DNA of 64,000 nucleotides from Corythucha ciliata (taxonomy: Eukaryota; Arthropoda; Insecta; Hemiptera; Tingidae), in assembly GCA_038030265.1 (NCBI GenBank), contig CM075939.1, forward strand, positions 39,909,253-39,973,252. The letters are read 5' to 3'. The notes below the pieces were generated by a model that had not been told where the DNA came from, made no database searches, and saw only the letters and a list, made by a program, of their open reading frames with translations. The position numbers and the translations under genes are program-made. Positions 1 to 28,284 of the stretch are shown here, piece by piece; within the stretch, counting starts at the first letter, position 1; every line of letters starts with the position of its first letter.

Positions 1-89
1 GTGCGATGGACGAGGGGTCGACCTCCCCGGATCACCAACCAAAGGGGGGGCCCCCTGAAAAGCTTGGAGATGTAAAAATGGAGGTTTTT

Positions 90-1400
90 AGGGGGGTTAA
101 TTCAAAAAACACTCAAATTGCTGGAAGGCTCAAATTGATGGAAAGCTTTACAATTCACGGCTGAAATTGCGAAAAGGCGCTCATTTGCCGCTAAAATTAG
201 TTGAAAAGCGCTAAAAAATCATTTGCCACTAAAATTAAGGCAAGGAAAGAATACATACTAGAATAGAAAATTCGCTAATTAGCGGCTGAAATCGAGAAAA
301 ATTACTGATTTGCGGTTTCTCGATGCAATTTCCCGGCCAAAAATTGGGGAAAAGTGTTGCTTTTCGCGGTTCCCGGGGGACCTCAAAATGGCCGAATAAT
401 CGAAAAAAATCGCTACTATGCTGTTCCGGGCACGTCCGGGTAGAAATGGAGAAAATACGTTAATTCACTGCTAAAATTAAGATAAGAAAAACACGAATTT
501 GTGGTGTATGAAGGCAACTTCGTGACTAAAATTTAGAAATCCCGCCAATAGGCCGTTCTTGCAGGCGCCAAGATCGCAGCTAAATGTTCAGAAAAAGTGA
601 AAATTTGCGGCTAAAATTGATGAAAGTGATAATTCGTGGTTTCTCGGTGTAACTTCCAGGCTAAATTAGCTATATCGCGAAGAATCGTTATTCGTGTTGC
701 TAAAATTAGGAAAACAAAGCCATTTCGTGGTTTTTGAAGGTTGCTACACGGCTAAAATATAGAAAAAACTCTGATTTCCAGTTGCTGTAGGTCTTGATTA
801 GGCAGCTTAAATTGATAAATCGCGGTATTAGGCTGTTCTTGAGGCGATTCCGTGGCTAAAAGTTTGGAAAAAGCGCTAATTCGCTGCTAAAATTGAGAAA
901 AAGTGGCTGCCGGATGCAAATTCCAGGCCAAAATTCAGGTCAGTAATCTTTAACTCACTGTTGACGGGGAGGCCCTACACGGCTGAAATTGAGAAAATGA
1001 GCCAAGTTTTTATCAAGAAAAATCGTTCTTCGCGGTCAAAATTAATAAAAGGCGCTCATTTGAGGCTAAAATTGGGGAAAATTCGCTGTTAACGTCTAAA
1101 TAATTGAGAAAAACCGCTAATGAGTTGTTATTGTAGCAAGTTCGCCGCTAAAAGCTTAAAAGCACTTAGAATTCGCTGCTAAAATCGAGAAACGACACTC
1201 ATTTGCGGTTAAAATCAAGGGAAACCTCCAATTCGTGGTTTATGGTGGCAACTTCGCGGCTAAAATTGAGAGAAAACGTTCATCTCCAGTTTCTGTAGGT
1301 CCTTACTGGGCGCTTAAATTTTAAAATCGCGATATTCGGCTGTTTTGGGGGCAAGTCTTACGCTCAAAATTCGGAGAAAGAGCTAATTCGCCACGGTGAA
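90..1400 (+). repeat. S1 degenerate ~30-bp repeat array, forward
   Basis: Continuous run of imperfect units of roughly 30 bp reading GCTAATTCGCGGCTAAAAT followed by TGAGAAAAAGC. Hardly any two units are identical, but the core and spacing recur. Every few units a landmark block interrupts, of the type GCGGTTT, then GG, then GGCAACTTCGCGGC (for example near 500, 630, 720 and 1236). No coding potential seen. Bases 1-89 show nothing recognisable. Confidence 0.75.
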
Positions 1401-1499
1401 ATTGACCGCCAGAGTGCAAAGTCCGTGTAGAGGTACCGGGTGTTTAATTAATTTTAATGAAGTAAAGTGTTGTGCTCTTTTGATTTTGTGTTTCGCTCC

Positions 1500-2870
1500 G
1501 CTAAAAATGGTTGAACTGGCTATTCGCGGTAATATAACCACCCCAAGATAACAATACTGCCGATTCGAGCCTAGAAAATGGCTAATTCGACAATTTGCGC
1601 CCTTAAACTGACCAAACTGGAAATTCACGCCAAACTGGCCAAATTGGAAATTCACGCCCCCTATTCAATTAACCTGTAAGTTGGGCCTCTCCATATTATT
1701 ACTTCCTCCATAACTAATGTTCATGGCGTTTTGGCTATTTCCCAAAGAATCGTCAGTTGAATCATTTTAAGGAGCGGAATGGCCAATTTTAGGGCTCAAA
1801 TAGTCAGTTTGGCTAGTTTTTTGAAACAAATTATCAGTTGAGGCATTTTCGAGGCGCGAATCATCAGTTTAGCAATTTTTAAGGTGGGTAAATTAAGTTG
1901 GCTTTGCCAATTGCAGGGCACGAACAGCCAGTTTGGCTGTTTTTAAGGCACGAATCGCCAGTTTAGCCATTTTTAAGACGCGAATGGTCAGTTTGGCCAT
2001 TTTGGGAGATTCAAACTAGGTCGGTTTCCATTTTCCACGCGCGAATGTAATCAGTTTGGTCACTTTCATGGTTTGAATCTTCAGCTTAGTAATTTTTCAG
2101 GTGAATTTAAGTCAGATTTGCCAATTTTATGGGGTGAATACCCAGTTTGGCTATTTTTAGGGCACAATTAAACCGTCGGTTTAAGCATTTTCAAGGATAG
2201 AAAACTCCCGTTCCCGTTTAAACATTTTCAAGGGAGCAAATGGTCAGTTTAGTCATTTTTGGAGCAGGAATGGTTCGTTTTGCCATTTTTAGAGAACACA
2301 TTCTGGCAGTGCTTAGAATCAATTGAGTCTAGTAGAGGCATTTATCGTCGGTTTAGTCAATCTCAGGGCGTGAAATAACCAGTTTGGCTATTTTTAGGTT
2401 ACAATGTCAGTTCAAGCATTTTCAATTTTATGGCACGAATCATCAGTTTAGCAATTTTCAAGGATCAAATGGTCAGTTTGGCCAATTTGTATAGCGCGAA
2501 TAGTTCGTTTTGCCATTTTTAGGGCACAAATATCGTCTGTTTAGAAATTTTCATGGTGCGAATTGCTGGTTTAGCAATTTTATGGGCGACTTTGAGTCAG
2601 ATTTGCCAATTTTAGGGCGTACAGAACCAGTTTGGCTATTTCCGGGGCTTGAATAATCTGATAAGGCATTTTCAAGAAGCGAATCGTCAGTTTTAGCCAT
2701 TTTATTACTTCCTTTCTTGACTCTCCACCATTACTCCCTACACACGGAGTTGAGTAATGGAAAATTCCGGACGATCGCACCCATAAATTGGCCAAACTGA
2801 ATATTCGCGCCCCAAAAATTGGTTGCAAGGACAATAAAAATGCCCTGAAAATGGCGAAACCGAGTTAAAT
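1500..2870 (+). repeat. S2 degenerate ~30-bp repeat array
   Basis: Units of about 30 bp with core GCGAATCGTCAGTTTAGCC followed by ATTTTTAGGG. The orientation is reversed at about 1500-1680 and 2740-2870 and forward between, so the array is a mosaic of inverted blocks. No credible gene. Confidence 0.75.
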
Positions 2871-3019
2871 TTTATGATCTTTCCAGGAACAAGAGGGTCA
2901 TATAAATAGTTTTGGTAATGGGAGGGGCGAGTGCCCTCTTATTTTACCTGTCGATGATACTGATTAGAAGGACCATAGATGGTGTATTGGCGTACTCGTG
3001 CTGTGTAGTTCCTTAACGT

Positions 3020-4480
3020 AGGTAGCGTTTAATTACGAAATTTTCTCAATTTTAGCCACAAAGTTACCTCTGGAAATCGTGATTGTTGGTATTTACCCAA
3101 ATTTTAACTGCGAAAGTACGATTTTCATCAGTTTTAACCGCAAATTAACACTTTTTCTAAATTTTATCCACGAATCAGAATATTTTCTTAATTATCTTCT
3201 TAATTCTTATTCTTGATCTGAGAATTATCGCTTTTTTTTCTCAAGGTTCGCCACTCAAAGAACCAAATTTTGCGGGTTTAGCACACTCAAAAAGCCAATC
3301 TGGATTGTCTCTCTCTAAAAAGCCATTTCACGGGTTTTAGGACCTTGAAAAAAGCAATTCGACCAGCTAGGCACTTTCGGAGTCCTAATGTCGTTGATTT
3401 GACACTTTGCAGCTCACGATTTCAAGGACTTGAGCGAGGGAGACTTTTTTGTACTTACCACTTTCCATGACAAAAAATCCGGATCCACGGTCGCAATTAG
3501 GATTTATTGATCCAAAAATGCCCAAAAATCTATTAATTAGTGAAATTAAATGGGTTTTTGTCCTAAGTTTTTATATTTGAAGTTGATTTTCACAGCGTTA
3601 TGTTTTTGCACCGAAAATTCTTCAGACTTTCAGCTTTTCGGTGGAGACCCTCCTACGTCTTACAGCGACCTGCGATCGCTGGTTGGCCTATCATCGATTT
3701 TAGCCGCGAGTTAGCGTTTTTAACAATTTTACGCGCGAATTCATTTTTTCCCCCATTTTGCCCGCGAATCAGCGCAATTTATTCTCAATTTTAGTCGCAC
3801 GAATTAGTGCTTTTTCTCAATTTCAGTGACGAATTTGCTCCCAACAGCGTTTTCTCAATTTCAGCTGTGAATTGGTGCTTTTTCTCTATGTCAGCGGCTA
3901 ATTCTGAATTTTAGCCGCGACTTAGGATTATCTCACATTTATCTGCGAATGAGCGCTTTTTTTCAATTTTAGCAGCGAATTAGCGTATTTTCTCAATTCT
4001 ATCCGCGAATTAGCGTTTTTCTCTACTAATTTTAATCTAATTCCTCTAATTATCATTTTGGCTGTAAATTAGCGTTTTTTATCCATATTTACAGTCGCAT
4101 ATTGTAGTGTTTCATCTCAATTTCAGCCGCGAATTAGTGTTTTTCTCTATTTTAGCCACGGAAGAACGCTTTTTGTCAATTTCAGAGGGTAATTAAATTT
4201 CATCCGCGAATCTCAGCGCGGGCTTTTTCTCAATTTCAGCCACGAATTACCGTTTTGGGAAAAGGCGCTATTTTTTTATTGAGAAAAATCGCTCCCCGAA
4301 GTTGAAATTGATAAAGGGCACTCATTTGTGATTAATATTACGTCAAAACGTCATTTCGCGGCTGAAATTGAGAAAAATGCTTATCTTCAGTTTCTGTAGG
4401 TCCTAAGGAGGCCAATATTGAAAAAAATCGAGCCAATGGGCTGTACATTAAGACAAGCCCGCGCTAAAATTGAGAATGCT
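3020..4480 (-). repeat. S1 array, mostly reversed, with short S4 block
   Basis: Units reading CTCAATTTTAGCC then GCGAATTAGCGCTTTTT, the reverse complement of the array at 90-1400. About 3240-3440 is an S4 block (CCAAATTTTGCGGGTTTAG type). From about 4260 to 4480 the units turn forward again. Confidence 0.75.
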
Positions 4481-4919
4481 TCCGATGGCCTTGATGCGTG
4501 GCCTGCGTCATTCGCGGAAAAATGTGTGGGACTCGTGAAAACGCGGTCAAAACTGTCAAAAACGTCGTATTAATGGTGCATTTAACCTGGGTAGGAGTGG
4601 CGTGTATAACACCCCCATCAGGGTTTACAACCCCCTTCGCCTTTGATTTCTCTAAAAAAATCTGTTATCGAGCTGGTCAGCCACAAAAATAGAATACCCC
4701 CCCCCCTCTCCGAACGATTTTTTTTACCATAAAAAAGTATGTTCTTCAAGGTATCTAACTGAATTGGTCATTCTAAAAACGTTTGCGCGAAACTTTTGCG
4801 CCGTCCTGTGTAATGGGCTAATGGCACATATTGCCCGGGGGATGAATGAGCCAAAACTGTTCAACGTTCGTTCACTACCTAATTTATGCCGTTTTTTATT
4901 TGTGGTTTGGTTTTTTCAG
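4481..4919. other. Non-repeat stretch before unnamed gene
   Basis: Not obviously repetitive. It may hold further 5' exons or an intron of the gene at 4920-6554, but I could not place a splice-consistent exon here. Confidence 0.4.
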
Positions 4920-6554
4920 GCCTTCAACTCAGTCGATTGTGTCCCAAAACAAATTAGGCCACATACTCAATACCCAGGTAACCTAAGAATAATCGCCTTA
5001 GCACTTGTGTTCAATAATCGTCAATAAAAATGTTTATTTTCAAGGCTAAAACACCTCAGAACGTGTCAAAAACGTCTCGAAGCGGTCTAATCAAGGATGA
5101 CAACCGGCGTTTTCCAGGCTCAAGTACGACTCTCACCCCCTTCCACCCTTCTATTTTTCTTTGTGCTGCTGCTGTTTATGCTTTGTACTTCTTGGTTTTA
5201 CAGTTACAACCGAAGGCTCGATTAAAACTGGTGGTAAACACGGTGACGAAACATTTTTAGATATTAGACTTTCGTCCGATTCTGAAAACGGAGTGGACGA
5301 TTTTCCAACGGGTATTAACCAAAATTTGAAAACAGCAATCAAAGCAAAAAAAAAAAACGGCTTTCAGAACTCGAAAGTGGCAAAAATCGTCCCTTCCTGT
5401 TTACTCCCTTTAATTGCTTTCCTTAAGGGCACTTGCAGCGAACTTGAAAGCTTTCAAAAATTTTAATTTTTTTTTTTTTTTTTTTTCATGTCATTCTAGA
5501 TTTACCGCCTATTCAACCGGCGAGTCCACCCCGCCCCTACTCGCTTTGCCCAAAAACTGGTGTTGTCATGTTGAAAGCAGAAGGGGAAAAGACGCCGAGT
5601 CCTCCGCAATCGCCATCCATTCAAATTAAGGAGGAGCCGAAGGAAGAGAAAGTAAAAAAAATGGCAAATAGTGGCGGATGAGTGTGATTTACGCAATTTG
5701 TGCTACCAGGCTAGAAACGATAATAAAGTCGGTCGAAGCGCGGCTATCTTGGGTCAGCAGAAAGTTGGAATGGGACCGCGTAAGGAGTCTCTGGTTAAGA
5801 AAACTCTTGGAACGCACGGGTAAAATTTGAGTTTTTTTCAGAATTCAATGGTTCTTGAGATGAAATTACAATATTTTTTTTTTGCTTAAGATCTGTGGGT
5901 TCTGTTACGATATCGCCGAAAAAAGCTGAAAGTGAAGCTGCCGCAGAGTTTGATGATGACGAAATAGTCACAATCACGGCTGAAGATGGAATGGTTTATA
6001 AGGTGTGAATAGTCACTAATTTTTTTTTGTTGTGGTTTGTCTTGATGAAGCGCTTTTCATTTGTCTAAAAGATGAGTCGAACCGAGTTGAACAATTCGCT
6101 TCTCATGGCCCACGAAGACGGTCAACAATGCGTCTACGTGACCGCTGGTGAAAACGGCGAAGAGAACGCTGTACTCACTCTCGACCCGTCGTCCTATTCG
6201 GCGGACGCCGTGTCGCAATTGAATCAAGTCAACATCCTGGGCGAGGGAGGTGCCGTCGCCACCGCCGGCTCTACCGTCGTCGCCACCGCACCCACCACCG
6301 GTGACGAGGAGGAACAACAAGAGGTGTCGTCGACGCAGTTCTACGTGAAAGAGTTGAGCGATGACAGCGGCGACAATCAGTCTCAACTCGTGGCTCAAGT
6401 TGTTGAAGCGAGCGAGCCAGCACCTGGCGGTGGCCCTCGACGTGTGGTTCTCATGCTTCCCGATGGAAATTTAATGATGACGGAAATGGATGAAGAGCAA
6501 TACGCTGCTCTGGAGCTGGACAAATTTCAATCCCCAACTGGAGAAATTGTTTAA
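4920..6554 (+). CDS. Acidic, probably nuclear protein (3' exons, unnamed)
   Basis: Six exons fit GT-AG splicing and keep one open frame: 4920-4977, 5204-5311, 5500-5651, 5710-5819, 5891-6002 and 6072-6554 (stop TAA). The donor after 5311 (GTATTA) is weak; the other junctions look normal. The assembled C-terminal ~340 residues contain a Ser/Asp-rich stretch (DIRLSSDSE), a Pro-rich part, an IQIKEEPKEE motif that fits a sumoylation site (hydrophobic-K-x-E), a basic region rich in Lys/Arg, an acidic segment (EFDDDEIVTITAEDGMVYK) and a hydrophobic/acidic tail (VVLMLPDGNLMMTEMDEE). No zinc finger or enzyme motif is visible. The make-up suggests a chromatin or transcription regulator, but this is inference and I do not recognise the family. 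Upstream exons are missing or unplaced. It ends 531 bp before the RPB2 start on the same strand. Confidence 0.65.
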
Positions 6555-6793
6555 AATGTAGTTAGAACGGTTGTTTTTTTTCTATAATTTTTTGGTGTAT
6601 GAATTTCGAAGCTGAATCTGTGTACAGAACATTTTATTCTTCCAATGCTATTATTTAACCAATAATTTTAATAGAATAGATTTTATTTTCGTATGTACAA
6701 ATGTTGAAGATCTCAACCTCATCCTTCCCCTTAAACCCGTAAGCAATTGATTATTTAAGTTCGGTCACACATTTTGATATTCCTTGTACCTTA

Positions 6794-6799
6794 ATTAAA
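6794..6799 (+). promoter_or_regulatory. Possible polyadenylation signal (ATTAAA)
   Basis: ATTAAA hexamer about 240 bp after the stop at 6554 and before the RPB2 5' region. It is the best signal seen for the upstream gene; no AATAAA occurs in this interval. Confidence 0.35.
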
Positions 6800-6849
6800 T
6801 AGAACCTGTGAAATTGGTAATATGTATTTCATTTAAATTTTCCTTGCCT

Positions 6850-7085
6850 TTTTTCGGAATTAACTAAAAATTGGCAATTCGACCGTTGGCTCTGGAAGAC
6901 CTGTTCGCCGCCAGGTGAACGCCATGATTGAACGTCCGTGTCGTTCCTTGCAACCTTCACGTTCACTCGTTCATTTGAGTTTTTAGTTGTTGCTGGAAGG
7001 AGAGGGGAGGAGAAGTCGACGGTCTATCTTGTGTTCTCTGAATTGATAATTTGATTTATTTATATCGAAGTATTAGTGCGTAAAA
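6850..7085 (+). promoter_or_regulatory. RPB2 promoter and 5' UTR region
   Basis: Short, non-repetitive interval between the upstream gene and the RPB2 start codon. The start context is GTAAAAATG, with A at -3. No TATA box is clear; TTATTTATATCG lies only ~20-30 bp before the ATG and is more likely leader. The transcription start cannot be read from sequence alone. Confidence 0.4.
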
Positions 7086-23107
<16,022 letters not shown>

Positions 23108-23221
23108 AACATATTTTAATTATTATTTTTTATCTTAAACAATACACTTATTTCCTTATAATATTTATATATATTTCAAATATACCGAGGAAATCGGTCG
23201 CCAAAATCGACGAATTTATAT

Positions 23222-23408
23222 TTCAGTCACAAAGTGAAGCACTTGAGACGCAGGGGAGCAAGCATTTCCCCCCCTCAATTCTCTCAACGTACGGTGGGGA
23301 AGGGTGTAGTGGCGGGAAAGAATTGAGAGAAATTGTGGGGGGTAAAAACACTTTTGTGTCACAATTTTAAGTCACCTGCGGCACTAGTACTTAGTTTTGT
23401 GACTAAAC
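23222..23408. mobile_element. Hairpin MITE downstream of RPB2
   Basis: Ends TTTCAGTCACAAA and TTTTGTGACTAAA. The arms include ATTTCCCCCCCTCAATTCTC, matched by GAGAGAAATTGTGGGGGG. About 187 bp, no open frame. Confidence 0.6.
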
Positions 23409-25790
23409 GTATCTCGAGTCCAATCTTCTTGGTACGTCATCTGTTAAAGGATGGAAGAAAAAATAAGCGTTTCCTTTTCATGAAAACCCCAAAAACTGTT
23501 TTTGGGTGATGAAATTTTATCGAGATAAATTAGTCGGTGGAGGGGAGTGATATACAGATTCGAGGTAATTTTTTGTGGGCCCCACCCTTCCAGGCTATCA
23601 CACTCTAATCAGACCGGGAAACATTTTGACCTTACATAATAAATAATAATAAAAACTGTAGAAAGTGCAGTCTATCGATTTATAATCAAAGTCGCCCGGT
23701 TGATGACAGTCTAAAGAACATTTTGAATCTCTCAGATTTTGTCGTTATTTTCAAGTTGTTTGGTGATGGGGATGGGGGTTATTGCTCGTGAATGGACACT
23801 TGGTTCCCTCTCCCCCCTGTGCTCAAAAAGCAAGTCATTTATCGTACTATTAGTGTTGTATAGGGGGCAGTTGATTCACCGCTCCCCCTTCAACTTCAAT
23901 GGTCCCGTATGCAACAGTAAATTGAATGCCGGTGCGTTGTTAGGTAGGAGTTCTTCCCCCCCCCCCATTGTTAAATAGCGTGGGAGGAGGTTGCTGGATA
24001 ATCCTACGAATTAGTGGAGGAGCACGGAGCAGAGTTATAGCGTTGACAGATGCCCCGATTTTTAACAATAATTTATTTCTAATTTCCAGCATTATTAAAA
24101 AAAAGAGATATGAATCGCAACTGCCAAAAAAAGAAAGATATTACTCGGGGTATCCAGACCGCGTTAGAAGATAGTACGAAACCTTGAAAAATTTGACCAC
24201 GAATTTTAACAAAGCGTGTACCTATTGTGGCGTGGCCGGGGGGGGGGTCCTCGAAGATGCTCCTCCTTACTGGACATGTGTTCTTTGGTTTGATTTGGTT
24301 ACAAGAGATTTAAATTGTTAGCTTATACAATGGCCTTGAATCGTATTCTTCAATCATTCATTTTAGCGTCTCCTGTGGAGACACCATCCTCCCCCCCCCC
24401 CCAATTGCTAAAGTTCGTGGTTGTCTACTTACCCGGCTTGTAAAAATTAAAAAAACAAAATGTTGGTATTTAAGAGAACAAAGTCAAGTTCACCCCCTCA
24501 GTATCACAATAAGCGTTTTCCTAGCGCATGAAACGGTGAATCATTTTTAACACACTTTTTCATCATTTTTGTGACCGGGAATGGGGCGTGCTTAATGATG
24601 AAAATGAACGTTGAGGGGCAGAGGGGGGGATGGGCATATTATTGTGCTTGTTAGTTAGTTCTTGTTAGATAAACCTCAAAACTGTATGAAAACGTATAAA
24701 TGAAACCCTTTTCTCCGGGTTCAAGAGGATGAATCAAACAAGGCTAGCGTTTGTACTTTAGACTTATACAAATTTGAAACATCCCGTCATTCAGTTTAAT
24801 TAGTTCCCGCTTCAATTAGGAGTGGCGGCCATTTGTTTATTTATTTTAATGAATCAACGAAAATAGTTACAACAAAAAAAATTGAATACCTGAAAATAAA
24901 TTCCCGAAACGTCGAGACGAGCCCAGGGATACCTGTTGATGACTGAACACAAACTACACTCCCTCTGAGACCCACTTCTCTTCTTTAACTAGCTTAATAT
25001 ACTTCGGTTAAAAAAAACCTACGGCAATTTACATTAAGGGGAAACGCTCACTTAACTACTACTAGCGTTATGTTGTCGTGGAATATAAAAAAAAAAAAAA
25101 AATGGAGGGGTGGGAGGGTGATTGTTGGCGAGGGAGACCGGCAGCGGCCTCGTTGGAATGGACCATCAAGCGACCGGCGGCGTCGGCGGTGGTGGGGGGG
25201 GGATGGTTTGAGTGTGGGTTATTTCATGAAGAAGAGTAATAGAATGAATAGTAGTTGGCAGGGCGGGGGGGGGGGCTGTATGCTGTATGAAAAACGCATA
25301 TACACGCGGACGCTACCATTTAAAAACTGAGAGTGTGAGTGAGAAGTGAGAAACAGATAAGGAGCGGAGAGGAGGGGGGAGGTAGTTGAGATGGTCGTCT
25401 ACTGCGGTGGTAGTCGCCACCAAGCTCCGGCGATCCCTTTTTTTTTTTTGTTGCTTCCCGCTATCTTAACGTTTTTTTGTTTTTTTCTTTATTTTTAATG
25501 AAAATGATAACTTTTTTACTCCACGGGTTAACAAAATAGAGAAAGAGCCGTTATACCGAACCGCAGGAAGTCAGTCGAAGCCACTCGTTTTCTCGCGGCA
25601 TTTCTTTTGTTTGGCATAGGACGAGAAAGAGCGAGTTTTACATTGACTGTGGTCACCATTTATCCAATTATTTCAATGCCCGAAGGCGTTAATACGATGA
25701 GAATAAATGAAAGATCGCCAGCAGTAAATCGGGTTCCGGCCAGCTGAGGTTGTTCAAATAATCACAAAAACAAATCACGACCCCCTCCCC
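23409..25790. other. Intergenic DNA without recognisable gene
   Basis: Unique-looking sequence with several G8-G11 and C8-C12 runs and a G-rich tract at 25100-25280. The open frame at 25070-25330 is driven by that GGN-rich composition and is not credible as a gene. Confidence 0.5.
25497..25541 (+). repeat. 45-bp direct repeat, copy 1
   Basis: AATGAAAATGATAACTTTTT followed by ACTCCACGGGTTAACAAAAT. An almost identical copy lies at 27537-27580, 2 kb away, the second inside an S2 array. Confidence 0.7.
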
Positions 25791-25799
25791 CCTCAACAC

Positions 25800-26350
25800 A
25801 ACCATCAAGTCAAACAATCAATTTCGCGGGTCGCGCCCTTTTAAAACCCAAATTGCGTGGTTTTCGGTCTCATATAACTCAATTTTGTAGGGTTTTCTCA
25901 CTCGAGAACCCAACCGGTTAGCCGGAACAGCTGACTCCCGATTCACCTTTCTCTTCTTCACAGCCTTGGTTTCTCGGGTAGCCAGAATTTTGCTGTTTTC
26001 ACCACTTTTACGCCTAAATTTCGTGGATTTGGCGAGAAGAACGGCAAAACTTGGGGAAATTTTGTGGATTTGACACTCCCATAACCTAAAATTCTGTTAT
26101 TTTTGGCTAATTCGAGAACCAATCTCGCCTTTCGCTTATTTACGAACACGCAATCTTAGTGGTTTTTGCTCTTTCGTAAACAAAATTTTGGTGGATCTGG
26201 CACTGTAGAAACGAATTGCTTGGGATTGGCTCATTTAATAAAAAGGCCAACTTCGCGGACATCTTTAAAATTGAAACTTCCATGGTGTTTGGGTCTGACT
26301 CCTTTAATAAACAAACATTTCGCGGGTTGACCCGCGCAAACATCTGCGCC
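25800..26350 (-). repeat. S4 degenerate array, reversed
   Basis: Units such as CAATTTCGCGGGTCGCGCC and CTCGAGAACCCAACC, about 35 bp each, in the reverse orientation of the 38-kb array. 26350-26760 shows nothing clear except CAGTGGCGGATCCA near 26635, a common transposon-end-like motif. Confidence 0.55.
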
Positions 26351-26759
26351 ATGATCTTGCTCGAAAGGTTACAGCATCATAGGGGGTGGGGTGGGGTGAA
26401 CAGTCTCCTCTCATCCTCCAGCCGATCGAACTAAGACGCTCGATTCCGTATATTTTGCCCAAAATGCCCTTCAGGGTACTTCAGAGCAGCCCCTTTAAAG
26501 TGGCCAAAAATGAGCGTTTAGAGTATAGGAGGTCGTTGGTTTCGGCCGAATTTCTCCCACTCAACGGTGGAGGACCAGCGAGGCCCGGCTCGAAGCTTTC
26601 AGGCGGGGCTGATGATTGCGTGTGTACCACCGTCCAGTGGCGGATCCACTGGCCCCTCCCTTGGAGTCATGAGGTCACAGGAAATAATTTTTGACGAAAG
26701 CCGAGCTGCCAGAACATTATATTCTAATACGAATGATAGGAAATAACCGCATTACTCTC

Positions 26760-27840
26760 GGAAAAGGGGGTAAAATCTTCGTTTTTGACAAGATTTCGTC
26801 CCAAACGAAATAGCCAATTTATGACTATGCCCACCATAAAAACCGCTAAACTGACTGTAATCGCGCCCCAAAGTGTCAAAACTGACGATTAGCGCCTTGC
26901 AAATGGCATAACTGACTACATTTGAGCCCCGAAAATTGCCAAAACTGAAAATTCCTCTCTCTAAAAATAGCCAAACAGTCTCCAAGCCCTAAAAATGGCT
27001 AAGCTGACGATCCTTGCAGTCTAAAAGTGCGAAATCGTCCATAGCAAATGCAATTGGCAAATAGCCAATACTGACCATTCGCGCCTTTGACTTAACGTGA
27101 CTATTTGTATATGTTCGCCCTAACAAATGGTGAAACTGGACGGTTCGCGCTCTAAAAATGGCCAAACTGCCATTACAAGCCCTGAATTCGCGCTCTAAAA
27201 ATGCTTGAACCGGTGTTCCTGCCCTGAAAAGGGCCAAAACTGAGCTTTGGCGCATAGAAAATGACTAAACATGCATTGCCCGCTCTGTAAACGGCAAAAC
27301 CGACCATTCGGACCTGAAATGGTGTCTGCCCTGAAAATATCGCTAATATTCCCTCCTTCTATAAATTACCTGACAATTTGCACCTTATTGGAAATGGCAA
27401 ACTGACGGATTCGCATCATACAAATGGCGAAACTAGCAATTTGCGTCCAATGGCGGAAAATAGTGAAATTAACGACGCGCGCCTTGATGATGGCTGAACT
27501 GAGTTCGTAGCCTAACTAAAAACTACTCTTTTTTTGTAATGAAAATGATAACTTTTTTACTTCACGGGTTAACAAAATATAAAACACGGATTCGTGTGCC
27601 CTGAAAATATCACACGTTGACTATTCACGCCTACTAGCAATGGCCATACGACAGTTTGCGCCATAAAAATTGCCAAGCTGCGGCTATTCACGGCCAAAAA
27701 TTGGTAAAACTGACTCGTTTATTCCGCGTTAAGCGTTACGATTCACGCTTGAGCTTGAGCTGAAAGTGGCTTGATTGACTAATCACGCGCTAAAAAACTG
27801 CTAAACGGACCATTCGCTATTCGCGCCCTTAAAATTTCAA
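26760..27840 (-). repeat. S2 array, reversed
   Basis: Units of ~30 bp such as AAAATGGCTAAACTGACGAT and TTCGCGCC. It is interrupted at 27537-27580 by the 45-bp direct repeat. Confidence 0.7.
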
Positions 27841-27885
27841 TTAACTAAATCGATGAACCATTCGTTCCTCCGGGACGAGAATATT

Positions 27886-28140
27886 TTGGCCACACATGTT
27901 ATACCATTTTCAATTTGCGTAAAATTCGGCTCTGGAGCCGAGCATTTCCTCCCGTCTTCTCGATTAACATAAATTTCTTTTGGCACCATATGATATAATT
28001 CCGAGAAGACGGGTGGAAATGTTCGGCTCCAGACCCGAATTTTATGCAAATGCAAAACGCTATTTAATGCAGAGAGGACGGGTGGAAATGAACTGCATAA
28101 ATGCAGTATTTTGTGGAAACGGGAAAGGCTATTATAGTTC
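27886..28140. mobile_element. Hairpin element with GACGGG arms
   Basis: Left arm TTTGCGTAAAATTCGG...TTTCCTCCCGTCTTCTCG; right arm CGAGAAGACGGGTGGAAATG...CCGAATTTTATGCAAATG; loop about 40 bp. A third, direct unit (GAGGACGGGTGGAAATGAAC) follows, so the element is 2.5 units long. Confidence 0.7.
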
Positions 28141-28284
28141 ACGTCAAATAGTTGTTTAACGTTATTTTATTTGTTGTTGTTTGTTGTCGCCGGTATTTAA
28201 TTAAATAAATTAAATGAAAGTGATATCTTACGGATGACGATGGAAGGACATAGCCCGACACGATTCGAGTTTCGAGAAAAAATT

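Noticed and set aside
90..1400. CRISPR-like array
   Set aside because: Units are degenerate, without constant repeats and unique spacers, and the genome is eukaryotic.
1383..1655. Open frame with NFQFGQF repeats
   Set aside because: Translation of S2 repeat units; periodicity is that of the DNA repeat.
6057..6398. Minus-strand open frame over the last exon of the unnamed gene
   Set aside because: Shadow of the plus-strand coding exon, which has matching splice phases.
25070..25330. Gly/Arg-rich 86-codon open frame
   Set aside because: Produced by a G-rich low-complexity tract; composition only.
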